Source: Cryptomeria japonica
Taxonomy: Eukaryota > Streptophyta > Pinopsida > Cupressales > Cupressaceae
Reading direction: 5' to 3'
Assembly: GCF_030272615.1 (NCBI RefSeq)
Contig: NC_081405.1
Coordinates: 607,585,677-607,649,676 of the forward strand
Length of the DNA: 64,000 nucleotides
Under the pieces are notes generated by a model that worked only from the letters and a program-made list of their open reading frames with translations, ran no database searches and had not been told where the DNA came from. The translations under genes were made by a program, and so were the position numbers. Shown here one piece after another: positions 50,937 to 63,132 of the stretch. Position 1 is the first letter of the stretch; each line of letters begins with the position of its first letter.

Positions 50937-53625
50937 TATCACGATACACATGATAATCATATTCATTACATTAGGTCTCCATCATATCTATGTATGTCCA
51001 TCTCAAAACAACTAACATATATAATCCTTGTGCTCATGAGAACTTGATTAAAAAATCAAAAGAAGAGTAACATGCTGATCAAATTATTTCTGAAGAAGGA
51101 TATTGTATCCTTAGATAATGATATATAGTCACCTTTCATAGTTGATGGGTTCCAACAAACTCCCCATAACAAAATTGAGCGGTATAGACATTCTTAAACG
51201 TCCTCAAATTGCTAAGTGCACTGATCAAGATCCTAAAGATTTAATGCCACGTGAATTGCATGAATCAATCTCACAAGATGTCAATGTCATCCATGCTAAG
51301 CAAATTCGTTGCTCAAGGAAATTTCATCCACAGAAAATAACATAGAAAAGATTTTCAAGTCGATTTGAGGAAGATCAACTAAAATGCAGTCTACCTTCTG
51401 ACGAGGAAATAAAGTTGTGGGCTCATAAAATAAGGCCGAGAAGTTCATGTGATGAAACCTACAATTAAACCTATTTCTACCACAACTTCTACGCTGTTTC
51501 ATTACTAAATCTACAATTTATCGTATATTTATATGAACTTGGACTGATATTCGCTCTAGGAATTTCAGCGATTTCTCATTAAGCTGTTTCCTTCTCTCAA
51601 TAAGCTCTGCGACATTAGATGCAATTTGCTCTAGCCGTTCTCCTTGGTCTCTACAAATCACAGTAAATGTCATATTCAATTTTATACGCACACTATTAAT
51701 TATAAGTAAAGCGATGGTCAAGATGTGGCAGGATATTGATTTAAAACCTAAATTTAAATTGAATAATTAATCTCGTTATCTAAGAGTATGCGCTAGAGAA
51801 AAAAGTGTTTTAAAATCCACTAGAAAACTAAGACAGTAGGAAATTTCTCTTCTCACATTTGAGGTATCAAAAGAAATTGATGGCAACATGGTACATGCTG
51901 TTTTTACAGGGTTTAGATCACATCGAGTCTTGTATCCTTTTCATCAAATTGTAACAAAAAATTAAGAGAGGTTTGAAGGACCCTTAACACTTATATGGAA
52001 CTTTTGAAGTGGCAAATGGTCCAAATTCACCATGCCAAATACAAAATTCAAATAGAAAAATTGGTCTATAAAAAACTCAGGAATGGTCAAATGAAGAAAT
52101 TGACAATAAGGCTTGAAAACAAGCCAAAATCATGGCTGGAATTTTCTAGAGCTGGAGGGTTATATAACAAAAGAAATTCAAGTTATTAAGCAAGAGGCCA
52201 AGAACCTTCAATTGGAAATTGACAGTCTTAGTTTATTAGCGGATGTGTTATATTTAGATGAGCACATACTATTAAATTTATTGATTAAAGGTAGGATATT
52301 TCTAAAATGTTGTATCATATTAGATTTCATGATCAAAATATAAGATTAGCTTGAATGCCACGATTACAAATAGGATCTTGATTTTTTCGTAGCTTGTTTC
52401 ATACTCCTTTGGCATTTTTCTATTGGCATAGATCCAATGGTTCATAAAATGGGATGTGAGTTTGGATAATGATAGGATATTCTTGAATGAACTTATAATT
52501 ATGGTAAGGTAATAATATATTTTGTATAATGAGCCCTTGAGTGAGATTAATAAGTGATGGAGTGCATGATGGTGAGAGATGTTTTGCTGGCATTGAATTA
52601 GTGTTGTGATGGGAGGGTATATTTTTTCTTTTTCATTGAAGCTTAAGATCCTTTTCCATTATTCCTTACAAAAAAATCCCTAAAGGTGAGTTCATTTCAT
52701 GGATTTTTGAATTAAAATAGATTAAATTTAAATGATATAGATATATGAAGGATTGAGAGAGGATATGGAGGCTACAAGGATTTATTGATTTTATTATGGG
52801 GATAAGGATTTTAGATATGGATGGGTGATACAGATTAGGGATATGGTTTGGCATTAAAGAAGGCTTTGCGTGAAGGATGGTTTTCCCTTCTAAAAGGAAA
52901 GAGGACAATCAATAGGTAGCTATTTGAAATAATAATTAGAGTGAATATTTTTTTCAAATATTCTATATATACCAAGCTATGCCATTCTTACCTTTTCTTA
53001 AGACATAGTCTATGACTTTTTTAAGGGAAATATCAATAAATAAGCATTAAGGATTGATAGGGGAGTTTATGCTAGTGAGTTTCTATATTGGAGATGGGGA
53101 TGACGATTTGAGTGATGAATTAGAGTTGGGGATTTGGGATATGGAGTGATTTTGAGGAAGGTTTTTAATGAATATTGATTTCTCTTGTAAATTTTTTGAC
53201 TAGGATGACCAATAGATATGCATTAGGATTAAGGGAATAACTTGTGCTATCTAGTTCCTCATATTTATGATCAATACATGGGTTATTAATTCTTATGGGA
53301 TTTTGGTATTGGGGATATATGGATGGGTGACAACTTTATGGGCTTTTGGAATTGATGATAGATGGTTGTGTTTATATATTATGAATTGGTTGATTTCTAC
53401 TTGCTTCTTCATTAATTCATTGATAGAAGTTCTTAGACTCAATGAGATTATAATTAGATTAATTCTCTATATAGTTATTATTCCAGGGGATGCCATTTAT
53501 CCTATTATTTCAATATTAAATTATTCACATATCACCTTTAATCTTCATATGAAATCAATATGTCTTAAATTCTTTTAAATTAAATATAGTACTTATTTAT
53601 AAATATTTATAAATCCATATAGATT
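50937..53625. repeat. Second copy of repeat units Y and X with an extra piece between
   Basis: Y (50937-51355) and X (52226-53625) are homologous to 6473-6880 and 5060-6470. Between them 51356-52225 has no counterpart in the first array. Y keeps the frame TDQDPKDLMPRELHE, ESISQDVNVIHAKQI. On the minus strand 51721-51518 has a helical-looking frame with QGERLEQIASNVAELIERR. Neither is recognised. Confidence 0.65.
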
Positions 53626-54917
53626 TGTAAAGTGGGTGAAAAATTAGGGTTTTTACCACAAGAAGGATGAAAAATGCTAATTTTCACTTAGGGATCAATT
53701 ACATTTAAAATAGGGTTTGGATCCAATAGATTTAGTCACAAACTAGCAAGGACAACGATTGCAAATTCTAATTAAATTCAAGGTGTGAATTTGTTTGCCC
53801 TCTTTTGTAAGTTGAATTGTTGGAATTAGGGTAAAATGCTAAAAATTAAGGTAAAAACACAGAAACAATGAGCTATAGTTGTCAAATTGAGGCATGCACC
53901 TGGATCAAAGAAATATAAGTAGATTCGGACCTAATACCTAAAAGAGATCCTAAAATGTTGGGTCCATGGTGAATTCACCTTGGTCCTCTAAAATTTTGAG
54001 AACATCTCACTCCAAGTGTTTCCTTTAGTTCTAAGAATGTGTAATCTTGATTGAAATAGATACATACCTAGTTTCGAGGATATCTCATGTAAAAGTTTTC
54101 TTTGGTTTTGTAGATGTGTAACCCCCCTTAAGATATATATCAATGCTTCATCTATTTTTGGGCATGAAGCATATCCCTCTAATAGTGTGTTTACTCTGAT
54201 TTCGAGGATGAACATCTCGTTTAAGACATGCAAATATATTGTACAATATGATACAAACGGAGTGATATGGGTGCCCCCCTCTTAAGATGTCAACATAGCC
54301 CTTTGTTGATGTCTTAAGCAATCCTAGAGACAAGGATACCTAAGTTTCAACACTAAGGAGATATCCAATAGGCAACAATGTCATAAATCGAAGACAAAGA
54401 GGGAATACTCTTCAAGCAAGCATAAGGTAATTGAAAAGGAGATATCTTGCAACAAGTGTAAAGTAGATCCTTGGAGGAGAAGAGATCTTTACTCATAATA
54501 AATCTACCTCCAAGAAGATTTTTTTGAACAAATATAGCGTCTTCTATCAAAAGAAGGGAAGGAGAATAAGAACACATACCTTCCCCCTATTGCTAGGTGA
54601 AAGAGGATCTTGATGAAGGATGACACACTTTTGATCAAATGTGAGGGGTAAGTTTAAAATAGATATACATTGCCAAGTGAAGAAGAGGTTGTAGCCAAGG
54701 ACTTACAACCCTTTCATAAGAGAGAATCCTATAGCAAACAACAACTTCAGACAAGGAATGACATGAAATTATAAGTGAACACCACTCAACAAAATAAAAT
54801 TAGATCCTTAGAAAGGAGAGACTAAGATAAATCATTTCCTGCCAAGTGTAAGGGCAATGAGAAGAATTATGCAACCTCTAAGGAGAGATTAAACATAAGA
54901 AAATTCATAATATACTC
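53626..54917. other. No gene recognised
   Basis: AT-rich, short chance frames only. It ends exactly where the LTR start TGACGTAGG appears. Confidence 0.55.
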
Positions 54918-54977
54918 TGACGTAGGAGACTTAAGCTAAACCCCAAACACATAATCCATTCTCAGACAATAATTATC

Positions 54978-55226
54978 ATGGTAGGTAAATTGGCTTGGGC
55001 CAAGGGTTTTCTCCCCATTGGTCTCAGGTTCGATTCCTTGCCAGGTTAACCCGATGGGTGGGGATTGCGGGCAGACTCGTTCACTTCTAGAGGACTAGTC
55101 TCACCTCATCTCAACCCTCCTCTAACCCCAACTTGGAAACTATAAGTCCAAGGCAAGTTGGGGTTGGTCGCTGGGATGAGACGCGGGGATACCTCTAAGG
55201 TACTGAAAAAAGAAAAAAGAAAAAAA
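54978..55226 (+). mobile_element. tRNA-derived SINE inside the left LTR
   Basis: A box TAGGTAAATTGG (54982-54993) and B box GGTTCGATTCC (55027-55037), 33 bp apart, are the internal RNA polymerase III promoter of a tRNA-like head. The body is GC-richer than its surroundings and ends in a GAAAAAAGAAAAAAGA-type tail. Comparison with the right LTR (63903 onward) shows the sequence is an insertion: GACAATAA is followed in the other copy directly by GAGAGGAATTTAGG, the counterpart of GAAAGGAAGTTCAGG at 55228. Target duplication not clear. Confidence 0.8.
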
Positions 55227-56060
55227 TGAAAGGAAGTTCAGGAAAACAAAACTGCACCTACAAACTTCATAGAAAATTTGTGACATCAATAGAAAAGTGA
55301 ATGAAAAAATTCAATAACAACAATGTATCTGGCACCCAATTACAATAAGAATGAGAATCATCAACAACAACCAACTAAGAAAATGTGAACACCAAAAAAT
55401 TTAACTTGATTACTACACAACATATGAGGGTGGGTACATAAAATATTAGATGTTTACAATAAACTAACTCGCCGTACATCTGTTGGCGACTTCCCCTCTG
55501 CAACTCAACAAACATCTACACTTCGGCTTCTATGGTTCTGCCTATAGGCTGGACCTCCTTATAACACACACACAGACTTACTAAACCGCTCTTTGTCTTT
55601 TTAAAATGTCTGTTTGCCTAGTTGATTCAGTTTCTCCTCTGGCCAGTCGATTTTTATTGACTATTCGGCTACCAATTCTCACCACTAATTATTCGTTCTG
55701 ACTTCCTTTTGCCTATTGATATTCTTCCTTTTGGCGCCAATCCTAATCGGGCCATTTCCAATCTTTAGTATTTTAGTTTCTCTTGACCATTTCATTATCC
55801 TCTTGCTGATGTGGTGATAGGGTTGGTGATCAACCTAGTGCGATGCTCCTGCATCAAAGTCCCAAGAGATAAAAGATTATGTGCGCTTACACATGGGGCG
55901 ATTAATCAACACTTGCCTCTATACTTTTTCTTTCATTTCTTTCACAGTCAATCGGAAATACATATCACACTTCTCCAACGGAGCTACTTGTTGCATGTTT
56001 CTTTGTTGTTTACCAAATTCCTATAGTATTTCCTTTGCAACCATTCAACAACATAAATGA
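55227..56060. other. Remainder of left LTR and 3' internal sequence, no gene
   Basis: Some pyrimidine-rich runs on the plus strand but no clear polypurine tract, so the LTR boundary stays open. Confidence 0.4.
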
Positions 56061-56067
56061 TAATGTG

Positions 56068-56140
56068 GGAATCTATGATCCCATGTCTTCAAACTCACAC
56101 ACCCCTTTTTCTAACATCTCATCATTCACAATATCTTTTA
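56068..56140 (-). pseudogene. C-terminal piece of the split coiled-coil ORF
   Basis: Reading the minus strand from 63133 straight into 56140 gives KDMKCI-VKDIVNDEMLEKG without a break, ending at a stop near 56068. The 7.0 kb element therefore landed inside this frame. Confidence 0.7.
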
Positions 56141-56145
56141 CTGTG
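56141..56145. repeat. Target-site duplication CTGTG (left; right copy CTATG at 63133-63137)
   Basis: Four of five bases match. The reading-frame restoration described for the split ORF independently supports the boundary. Confidence 0.75.
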
Positions 56146-58471
56146 TGTTAGTAAATAGATTTGTCCTTCAACAATGAATATGCAAATTAACTCCCAATGC
56201 CTAGAATGAAAAACAAAAGAACTAACAGTTGGATTGATTATCATGAGATTGATAATCTTCCTCTGAATTTTACAGGGTACAGCTCCCCGGTCAGATATGC
56301 AATAAATTAATTGGTTTTAAACCACACATTTGCTTTTAACCGGAAAGCAACTGAAGGCACTAACACCTACTCATAACCACGAAGTAAATGTGAAGATGAC
56401 CGAATACTAAATAAAGTGAATGGAGAAAAAAGAAAACACAGTTCATATTCCCAACACCCTTAAAAAAAACTAAAGAGGTAGGAGCACATATCCTTCCCAA
56501 GAGGTAACTCAATCTAAAAAACAAAATTTCAGAATTAATCACATCTACAGCTTGTCATGACAAGAATGGTACTAAAAAATAATATTAATGAGACAAAACT
56601 CAATAAAATCTAAAGACAACAATAAAGAATTCAAAGACTCTTGAATGCCTTCTCCATTCCTTCAATATCAAAATGAGTTCAAAGACTCAAGTTCTGTACA
56701 TTACAACTATAGGAAAAGAAAACATGCTCCCTACTACAATTGAAAACTCAAAAATAACCTTTTCTCTGTCAGCAGCACACAAACTTCCCATAAATAATGT
56801 TTTGTGCCCCACTTCTTACGGTTAGCATAACTTTTTTAGTTTTGAAGATAACTGATTCTTGAAAATATTTTTAATTCTTCATTCATTTCCAATGCTTTTT
56901 TTTTTCCTCTAGTTTTTTTTTGTATTCCCAATCTTTATAAACTTTGGTTTAAAAGTTTACAATAATGTAGATTAGAAAATAAATCACATGTGTAACAATA
57001 TCTAGACATGTGGCACTTTGTCATAACACTCTGTATCAACCCAAAATGAAAAACTCTTTATGTTGGGTGAACTAAAAAAAAAAATATGACAGTCAAAGTA
57101 TGTCTCGATGCAGGGGCCATAACTTTGTTTTGCTCCATTGGATCTTTCCCAATTTTGGATATGTTGGCCAAAACCTAGCTTTCTACATTCTGACCAGAGC
57201 GATTTCAAAACTAATTTCCCCATCAAATGATATTTGCTACTGTGTGAGGGTCTATATGTCTGTCATAAAATTAGACTTCCCAAAATAATGTTCTTAGGGA
57301 CTTTCACATCTTTTTCTCTCAAACACTCTGCACCATAACTTTCTTTAACAATGGCCTCATATTAGATCATGTAGATATGAACATATAATGGATATTGTTG
57401 ATTCCATTCATATGGTTGACATACAGGGAAGCAACTATTTCCATGCAGATTTGGAAAACATCCACAATCTTATCCTTCATGAGTTCGACGATAACTTCTC
57501 TCATAGGCAGCACACGACCAATGGTAGTAAACAGTAAGTGACCAACCAAATCTAATCAGAGAACAAGTTACTTGGAAACTACAAACGATTTCATTCTCAA
57601 TGTATCTTGCGAATGCAGGGAGTCACTGATGTTTGGAGTTTGAGAATTTCAAGTCAGGCCCAATCTTTTGATCCTTTTGAAAGCTTGTGAACTGAGAGGT
57701 TGAGTTTACAACTTTGAAACTCTGAGATTGAACCTGTGCCTTCAAAACATTGATCATTAAAATTTATTGAAGTTCTAAAAATAGTTGAACCTTCTTGAAC
57801 CATTGAACCAACCTGAACCTTTTTTTGAATCTGGTTGAAATTTTTGATGCAAAATCTAAAATGCACTGCCACACTTTTGAGCTGGACTGCTAAACCTGCA
57901 TCTTTGTACCTGATTGAACTGTTTGAACCTGGTGAACTATGAACCTTGAACCTTGAACTTGCAAGGTTCAATAGTTCAAGTTCAATCGCTGAAAATCACA
58001 AAGCCCAAAAATTGAACTTTGAAGTTTTTGAACCTGCAGGGTTGAACCAAAATGGTTCAAGTTCAATGACCGAAAATTAAAAAGTCTGCTCTAGTTAAAT
58101 TCGAACTTTGAAATTGAACCCGAACTTTGAACTTTGAAAAGGTTCAAGGTTCAAGTTCAATGACAGTTGTTCTTTTGCATTGCCATAGAAAAACTTGCAT
58201 AACTTTTTACTGAGAGCTCCTTTCTTTATGAAATTTTAACTGTAGAATAACTGGGCCTAGTAGAGCATAACCCGTAACTAATTTTTGCATAGGAGACATA
58301 AGACTTGAGTTTTAATTGTTTGGGTATATGGGTAACATAAAAATAAAAAAATTAAAATCTCTCAGCTAACATGGACTTTAGCCACAAAAACTTCAACATT
58401 AAAATATTAACAATATCTGATTTTTAGCTGATTATGAGACTTTAGGCATGAGCAAAAATATAGTGGTAACA
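56146..58471 (-). repeat. Left (3') LTR of the 7.0 kb element
   Basis: Collinear with 60769-63132. Lacks a ~34 bp piece present at 61411-61444 in the other copy, which is flanked there by CTTCCCA repeats. Contains the GAACTT array at 57770-58165. Confidence 0.9.
57770..58165. repeat. TTGAACC/GGTTCAA repeat cluster in left LTR
   Basis: Dozens of GAACCT, GAACTT and the reverse complements AAGTTC, AGGTTC, often 7 bp apart (CCTTGAACCTTGAAC) and in facing pairs (AACCTTGAAC...GTTCAAGTTC). The counterpart is 62440-62825. Confidence 0.85.
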
Positions 58472-58794
58472 TTGGCTCTGATTGGGGACTGCTTTTTCAT
58501 GCAAAAAGTGGAGAACTTTCAGAATCTCTGGTTAGGAACAGTGCCATAAGCCATTGGAAAATAACAGAGTCAAGAATAAACAATGGGAGCTGCTTGCAGA
58601 GAGGATGGATGAGAGCTGGGCAAACCATCAAGACGAAACAACTAAACTACTAGCACCACAAAAACTAGCAGCCAAAGCCAATACCAAAGAAGTTATCCTA
58701 CACACAACAAAAACACTTGCAAAGCTGAAACTTATTCTCAGAGATGTATACAGGTAGGAAAATCCCACCATAAGAAGAAAAAGGCAAGAAAAAC
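58472..58794. other. Internal sequence between the ORF and 3' LTR, non-coding
   Basis: On the plus strand it begins TTGGCTCTGATTGGGGA, a TGG...GGGGA sequence resembling the priming site at the other end but on the opposite strand. No purine tract. Confidence 0.6.
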
Positions 58795-60640
58795 TCACAC
58801 ATAACCATTAACTGATGTGGAGAAGTATGAGCCTTTCTGAAATAAGGGGTTGTACTCAAATGAAGTAACCCACAACCATTGTGTGTTGGCGACTTCTTCA
58901 CCACTGAACATCAAACTAATAGCATCCAAGAACTTTGTGATCAAGAATTCATACCCAAAAAGCGACATTTCATCACGAAGTTCTGAATCTTGCAGAGCCC
59001 TGTGCATAGTGTCACTCAAGCAATTTTCTAATCCTGGCTGGAAAAAGTGCTCAAAAATTTTCAGAGATAAGGCTGCATCATCTTTATAATTCTCATGAGC
59101 AAAATAATTATTCTTTAATGGATTTTCAACATTCAAACCCAGTTTGGGATAAAAAGAAACTCCACCAAGCGTAGGATCCAAGTTAGCAAAAATAATTCCA
59201 TCATTCTTGACTATTAAATCCACAAACTTCTTATTGAAAGAAAAATTATAGAATGAAGTAATACCCAGATCTTCCATGCTGAGATCTTCTTGTCCGATAG
59301 ATGATGAAAAATGACTCAAAAGTTTCTCTTCTAAAGAGTTAGATGTAATGCCAATATGATCTTGTTTTTCTTCCTTACACTAAGTTATTTCAGAAAGAAT
59401 ATTACTTCTAAAATCAGTCTTAAAGCAATAATTTTCTAACTTGTTTTTATTATGAGAAAAGCATTTATCTTCATTATATTCAGCTGGCAAGTATAATGCA
59501 TTAGTCTCTCTCCAAGTGATTTTCTCTTCTGGATTTTTTAATTGCTCCTCCATCTTAGCTGTTGTTGTACCATTCTTTCCAATACCATCAAAAATCTCTT
59601 CCTCTTTTGGACATGTAGGAGGATCATAAAAAAGAAGAGATTCTTTTTGCAAAATGATTTCACGCTCGATCTCTGAATGCACAATTAGTGATTGTGGTTT
59701 CTCAAAATCACTTTCTACAAGGATGGGATCAAACTTTATGGGAACTACATCTTTTTCCTTTGCAAGAATGAAATCTTCATTGAGAAAATATGTGGAGGAA
59801 AATAAATTTACACCACCTTCACATGCAGACATATCCTTTTTTTGTTCATTTGATGACATTTCTTCTTCAAGAGAAATGAGTAATTTCTCATTCTTGCATG
59901 CTGAAAAAGATTTAGACTCCTTAGTCTTAGCTTGACACAAATTTCTTATTCATTGATTGTGATCCCAAGCCTCTAATGGCTTGACTAATGTTGGCTCAAG
60001 ATCTCCTTCACTTAGACCCGAGAAGATATATGATACTGGTTCTTTATTTTCTGATTTTTTCTTTTCTCTTTCAGCAGTAGCTTGAGTTTCTTCTTTATGA
60101 TTCTTGAGGTTATAATACCTCTGATGCACACATTTTAGCAGCAAGGAAGATTTATGATCTTTAGAGGGACTTAGATTATTCTTCTCTACCTCAGAAATGC
60201 TTCCCTTGAATGCATTCCAAAGATATTGCAACATATGATCACTTTCATCATTCAACTCTTTAGCTGTAGGTTTCTTTCTGAGTTGTTTTCTTGGCTCAAT
60301 CTCTTGCTCACTCAAAACTGAAAAATTTTGTGAATAAAAAAAATTCTGGAGCAGCTGGAGCTTCATCTTCATCAACTCTCCATTGTTCCTTAAGCTGCAA
60401 TATTCTTTTCCTATCAGCTTGCAACTAATGCATCATTTCTTCCAACTCTTTTAGCCTTTGAAACCTTGCACAAAGACTCATCCATAAAAGAGCGGATGCA
60501 TGGTCATCTTCTATGCTTTTATTAATTTTAATAGCATGAGAAATGCTTTCCTTGTAATGATCCCAAAATTCATGCAGCACTTTGTCATCCATCGCAAGAA
60601 TGTCAAAGATGGTGGGATTTGGCCTTTTCCCCTTTTCCAT
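58795..60640 (-). pseudogene. Long unrecognised ORF of the 7.0 kb element (~615 codons)
   Basis: Starts at ATG 60640 (MEKGKRPNP; an upstream in-frame ATG is at 60658) about 105 bp after the priming site. One frame, broken by a stop at 60425-60427, a frameshift in an A-run near 60340, and single stops at 59950-59952 and 59380-59382. It ends at 58795. The N-terminus reads HEFWDHYKESISHAIK; then come charged helical regions, a Lys/Glu-rich middle and a more globular C-terminal ~170 codons (GITSFYNFSFNKKFVD; FLDAISLMFSGEEV). No zinc knuckle, protease D-T/S-G, or polymerase motif. Position after the priming site suggests a gag-like role or the extra ORF of Tat/Ogre elements. It could equally be a captured host sequence. 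So few breaks over 1.8 kb point to recent loss of function. Confidence 0.7.
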
Positions 60641-60744
60641 TGCTCTTGATTTGAGCATGATATTTTACACAGAGTCGCCAATCTCTTTACATAGATATAT
60701 TTAATTAAACTGAGGAAAGAAAACACTGATCTTTCATTTCCAGA

Positions 60745-60762
60745 TCCCCAACAGAGTCGCCA
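60745..60762 (-). other. Primer-binding site TGGCGACTCTGTTGGGGA
   Basis: Six bases from the LTR end. A second TTGGCGACTCTG copy lies about 80 bp further in, at 60670-60681, in the same orientation. Confidence 0.75.
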
Positions 60763-60768
60763 AAAATC

Positions 60769-63132
60769 TGTTAGTAAATAGATTTGTCCTTGAACAATGA
60801 ATATGCAAATTAACTCCCAATGCCCAGAATGAAAAACAAAAGCACTAACAGTTGGATTGATTATCATGAGATTGATAATCTTCCTCTGAATTTTATAGGG
60901 TACAGCTACCGGTCAGATATTCAATAAATTAATTGGTTTTAAACCAAACATTTGCTTTTAACAAGAAAGCAACTAAAGGCACTAACACCTACTCATAACC
61001 ACGAAGTAAATGTATAGATGACTGAATACTAAATAAAGTGAATGCAGGAAAAAGAAAACACAGTTCATATTCCCAACACGCTTAAAAAATAACTAAAGAG
61101 GTAGGAGCACATGTCCTTCCCAAGAGGTAACTCAATCTAAAAACAAAATTTCAGAATTAATCACAACTATAGCTTGTCATGACAAGAATGGTACTGAAAA
61201 ATAATATTAATGAGACAAAGCTTGATAAAATTTGAAGACAGCAATAAAGAATTAAAAGACTCCTAAATGCCTTCTCCATTCCTTCAATATCAAAATGAGT
61301 TCAAAGACTCAAGTTCTGTACATTACAACTGTAGGAAAAGAAAACATGCTCCCTACTACAATTGAAAACTCAGAAATAATCTTTTCTCTGTCAGCAGCAC
61401 ACAGACTTCCCAACAAAGATTGGAACCCTTTTCCTTTGAAAATCTTCCCATAAATAATGTTTTGTGCCCCGCTGCTTTCGGTTAGCATAACTTTTTCAGT
61501 TTTGAAGATAACTGATTCTTGAAAATATTTTTAATTCTTCATTCATTTCCAATGCTTTTTTTTTTCCTCTTGTTTTTTTTCTGCATTCCCAATCTTTATA
61601 AACTTTGGTTTAAAAGTTTACAATAATGTAGATTAGAAAATAAATGACATGGGTAACAATATCTAGACATGTGGCACTTTGTCATAACACTCTGTATCAA
61701 CCCAAAATGAAAAACTCTTTATGTTGGGTGAACTAAAAAAAAAAATATGACAGTCAAAGTATGTCTCGGTGCGGGGGCCATAACTTTGTTTTCCACCGTT
61801 GGATCTTTCTCAATTTTGGATATGTTAGCCAAAACCTAGTGTTCTAAATTCTGACCAGAGAGATTTCAAAACTTATTTACCAGTCAAAAGACATTTTCTA
61901 CTGTGTGAGGGTCGATATGTCTATCATAAAATCAGACTCGCCAAAATAATGTTCTGAGGGACTTTCACATCTTTTGCTCTCAAACACTCTGCACCATAAC
62001 TTTCTTTAACAATGGCCTCATATTAGATCATGTAGATATGAACATATAATGGATATTGTTGAATCCATTCATATGGTTGACATACAGGGAAGCAAATATT
62101 TCCATGCAGATTTGGAAAACATCCACAATCTTATCCTTCATGAGTTCGACGATAACTTCTCTCACAGGCAGCACACGACCAATGGTAGTAAATAGTAAGT
62201 CACCAACCAAATCTAATCAGAGAACAAGTTACTTGGAAACTACAAACGATTTCATTCTCAATGTATCTTGCGAATGCAGGGAGTCACTAATGTTTGGAGT
62301 TTTAGAATTTCAAGTCAAGCCCAATCTTTTGATCCCTTTGAAAGCTTGTGAACTGAGAGGCTGAGTTTACAACTTTGAAACTCTGAGATTTAACCCGTGC
62401 CTTCAAAACATTGATCATTAAAATTTATTGAAGTTCTAAAAATAGTTGAACCTTCTTGAACCATTGAACCAACCTGAACCGTTTTTTGAATCTGGTTGAA
62501 ATTTTTGATGCAAAATCTAAAATGCACTGCCACACTTTTGAACTAGACTGCTGAACCTACATCTTTGTACCTGATTGAACTGTTTGAACCTGGTGAACTA
62601 TGAACCTTGAACCTTGAACCTGCGAGGTTCAATAGTTCAAGTTCAATAACTGAAAATCACAAAGCCCAAAATTTGAACTTTGAAGTTTTTGAACCTACGG
62701 GCTTGAACCAAAATGGTTCAAGTTCAATGATTGAAAATTACAAAGCCTGCTCCAGTTAAATTTGAACTTCAGACTTGAACCCGAACTTTGAACTTTGAAA
62801 AGGTTAAAGGTTCAAGTTCAATTACAGATGTTCTTTTGGGCTGCCATAGAAAAACTTGCATAACTTTTTACTGAGAGCTCCGTTTTTTATGAAATTTCAA
62901 GTGTAGAATAAATGGGCCTAGTAAAGCATAACCCATAAATTATTTTTGCATAGGAGACATAAGACTTGATTTTTAATTGTTTGGGTATATGAGTAAGTTA
63001 AAAATAAAACAATTAAAATCTCTCAGCTAACATGGACTTTAGCCACAAAAACTTCTGCATTAAAATATTAACAATATCTAATTTTTAGCTGATTATGAGA
63101 CTTTAGGCATGAGCAAAAATATAGGGGTAACA
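60769..63132 (-). repeat. Right (5') LTR of the 7.0 kb element
   Basis: TGTTAGTAAATAG...GGGGTAACA. Contains the second TTGAACC cluster at 62440-62825. Confidence 0.9.

Larger units (their letters stand above)
56146..63132 (-). mobile_element. 7.0 kb LTR retrotransposon with Tat/Ogre-like priming site, no recognised pol
   Basis: LTRs 56146-58471 (2326 bp) and 60769-63132 (2364 bp), ends TGTTA...TAACA. The priming site TGGCGACTCTGTTGGGGA beside the right LTR resembles the one used by Ty3/Gypsy Tat/Ogre elements. The internal region is only 2.3 kb and is filled by one broken ORF with no gag-pol motif that I can see. No polypurine tract is visible beside the left LTR, which is unusual. The LTRs look a few percent diverged by eye. 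Confidence 0.85.

Noticed and set aside
54918-55226. tRNA gene at the A and B boxes
   Set aside because: The sequence between and after the boxes does not fold as a tRNA and it ends in an A-rich tail, so SINE is the better call.
57770-58165. GAAC/TTC cluster as heat-shock elements
   Set aside because: The words are mostly 7 bp apart and do not show the alternating nGAAn/nTTCn 5 bp spacing required.
58472-58490. TTGGCTCTGATTGGGG as a plus-strand priming site making the 7.0 kb element plus-oriented
   Set aside because: The long ORF and the better priming site at 60745-60762 are both on the minus strand. Kept only as an oddity.
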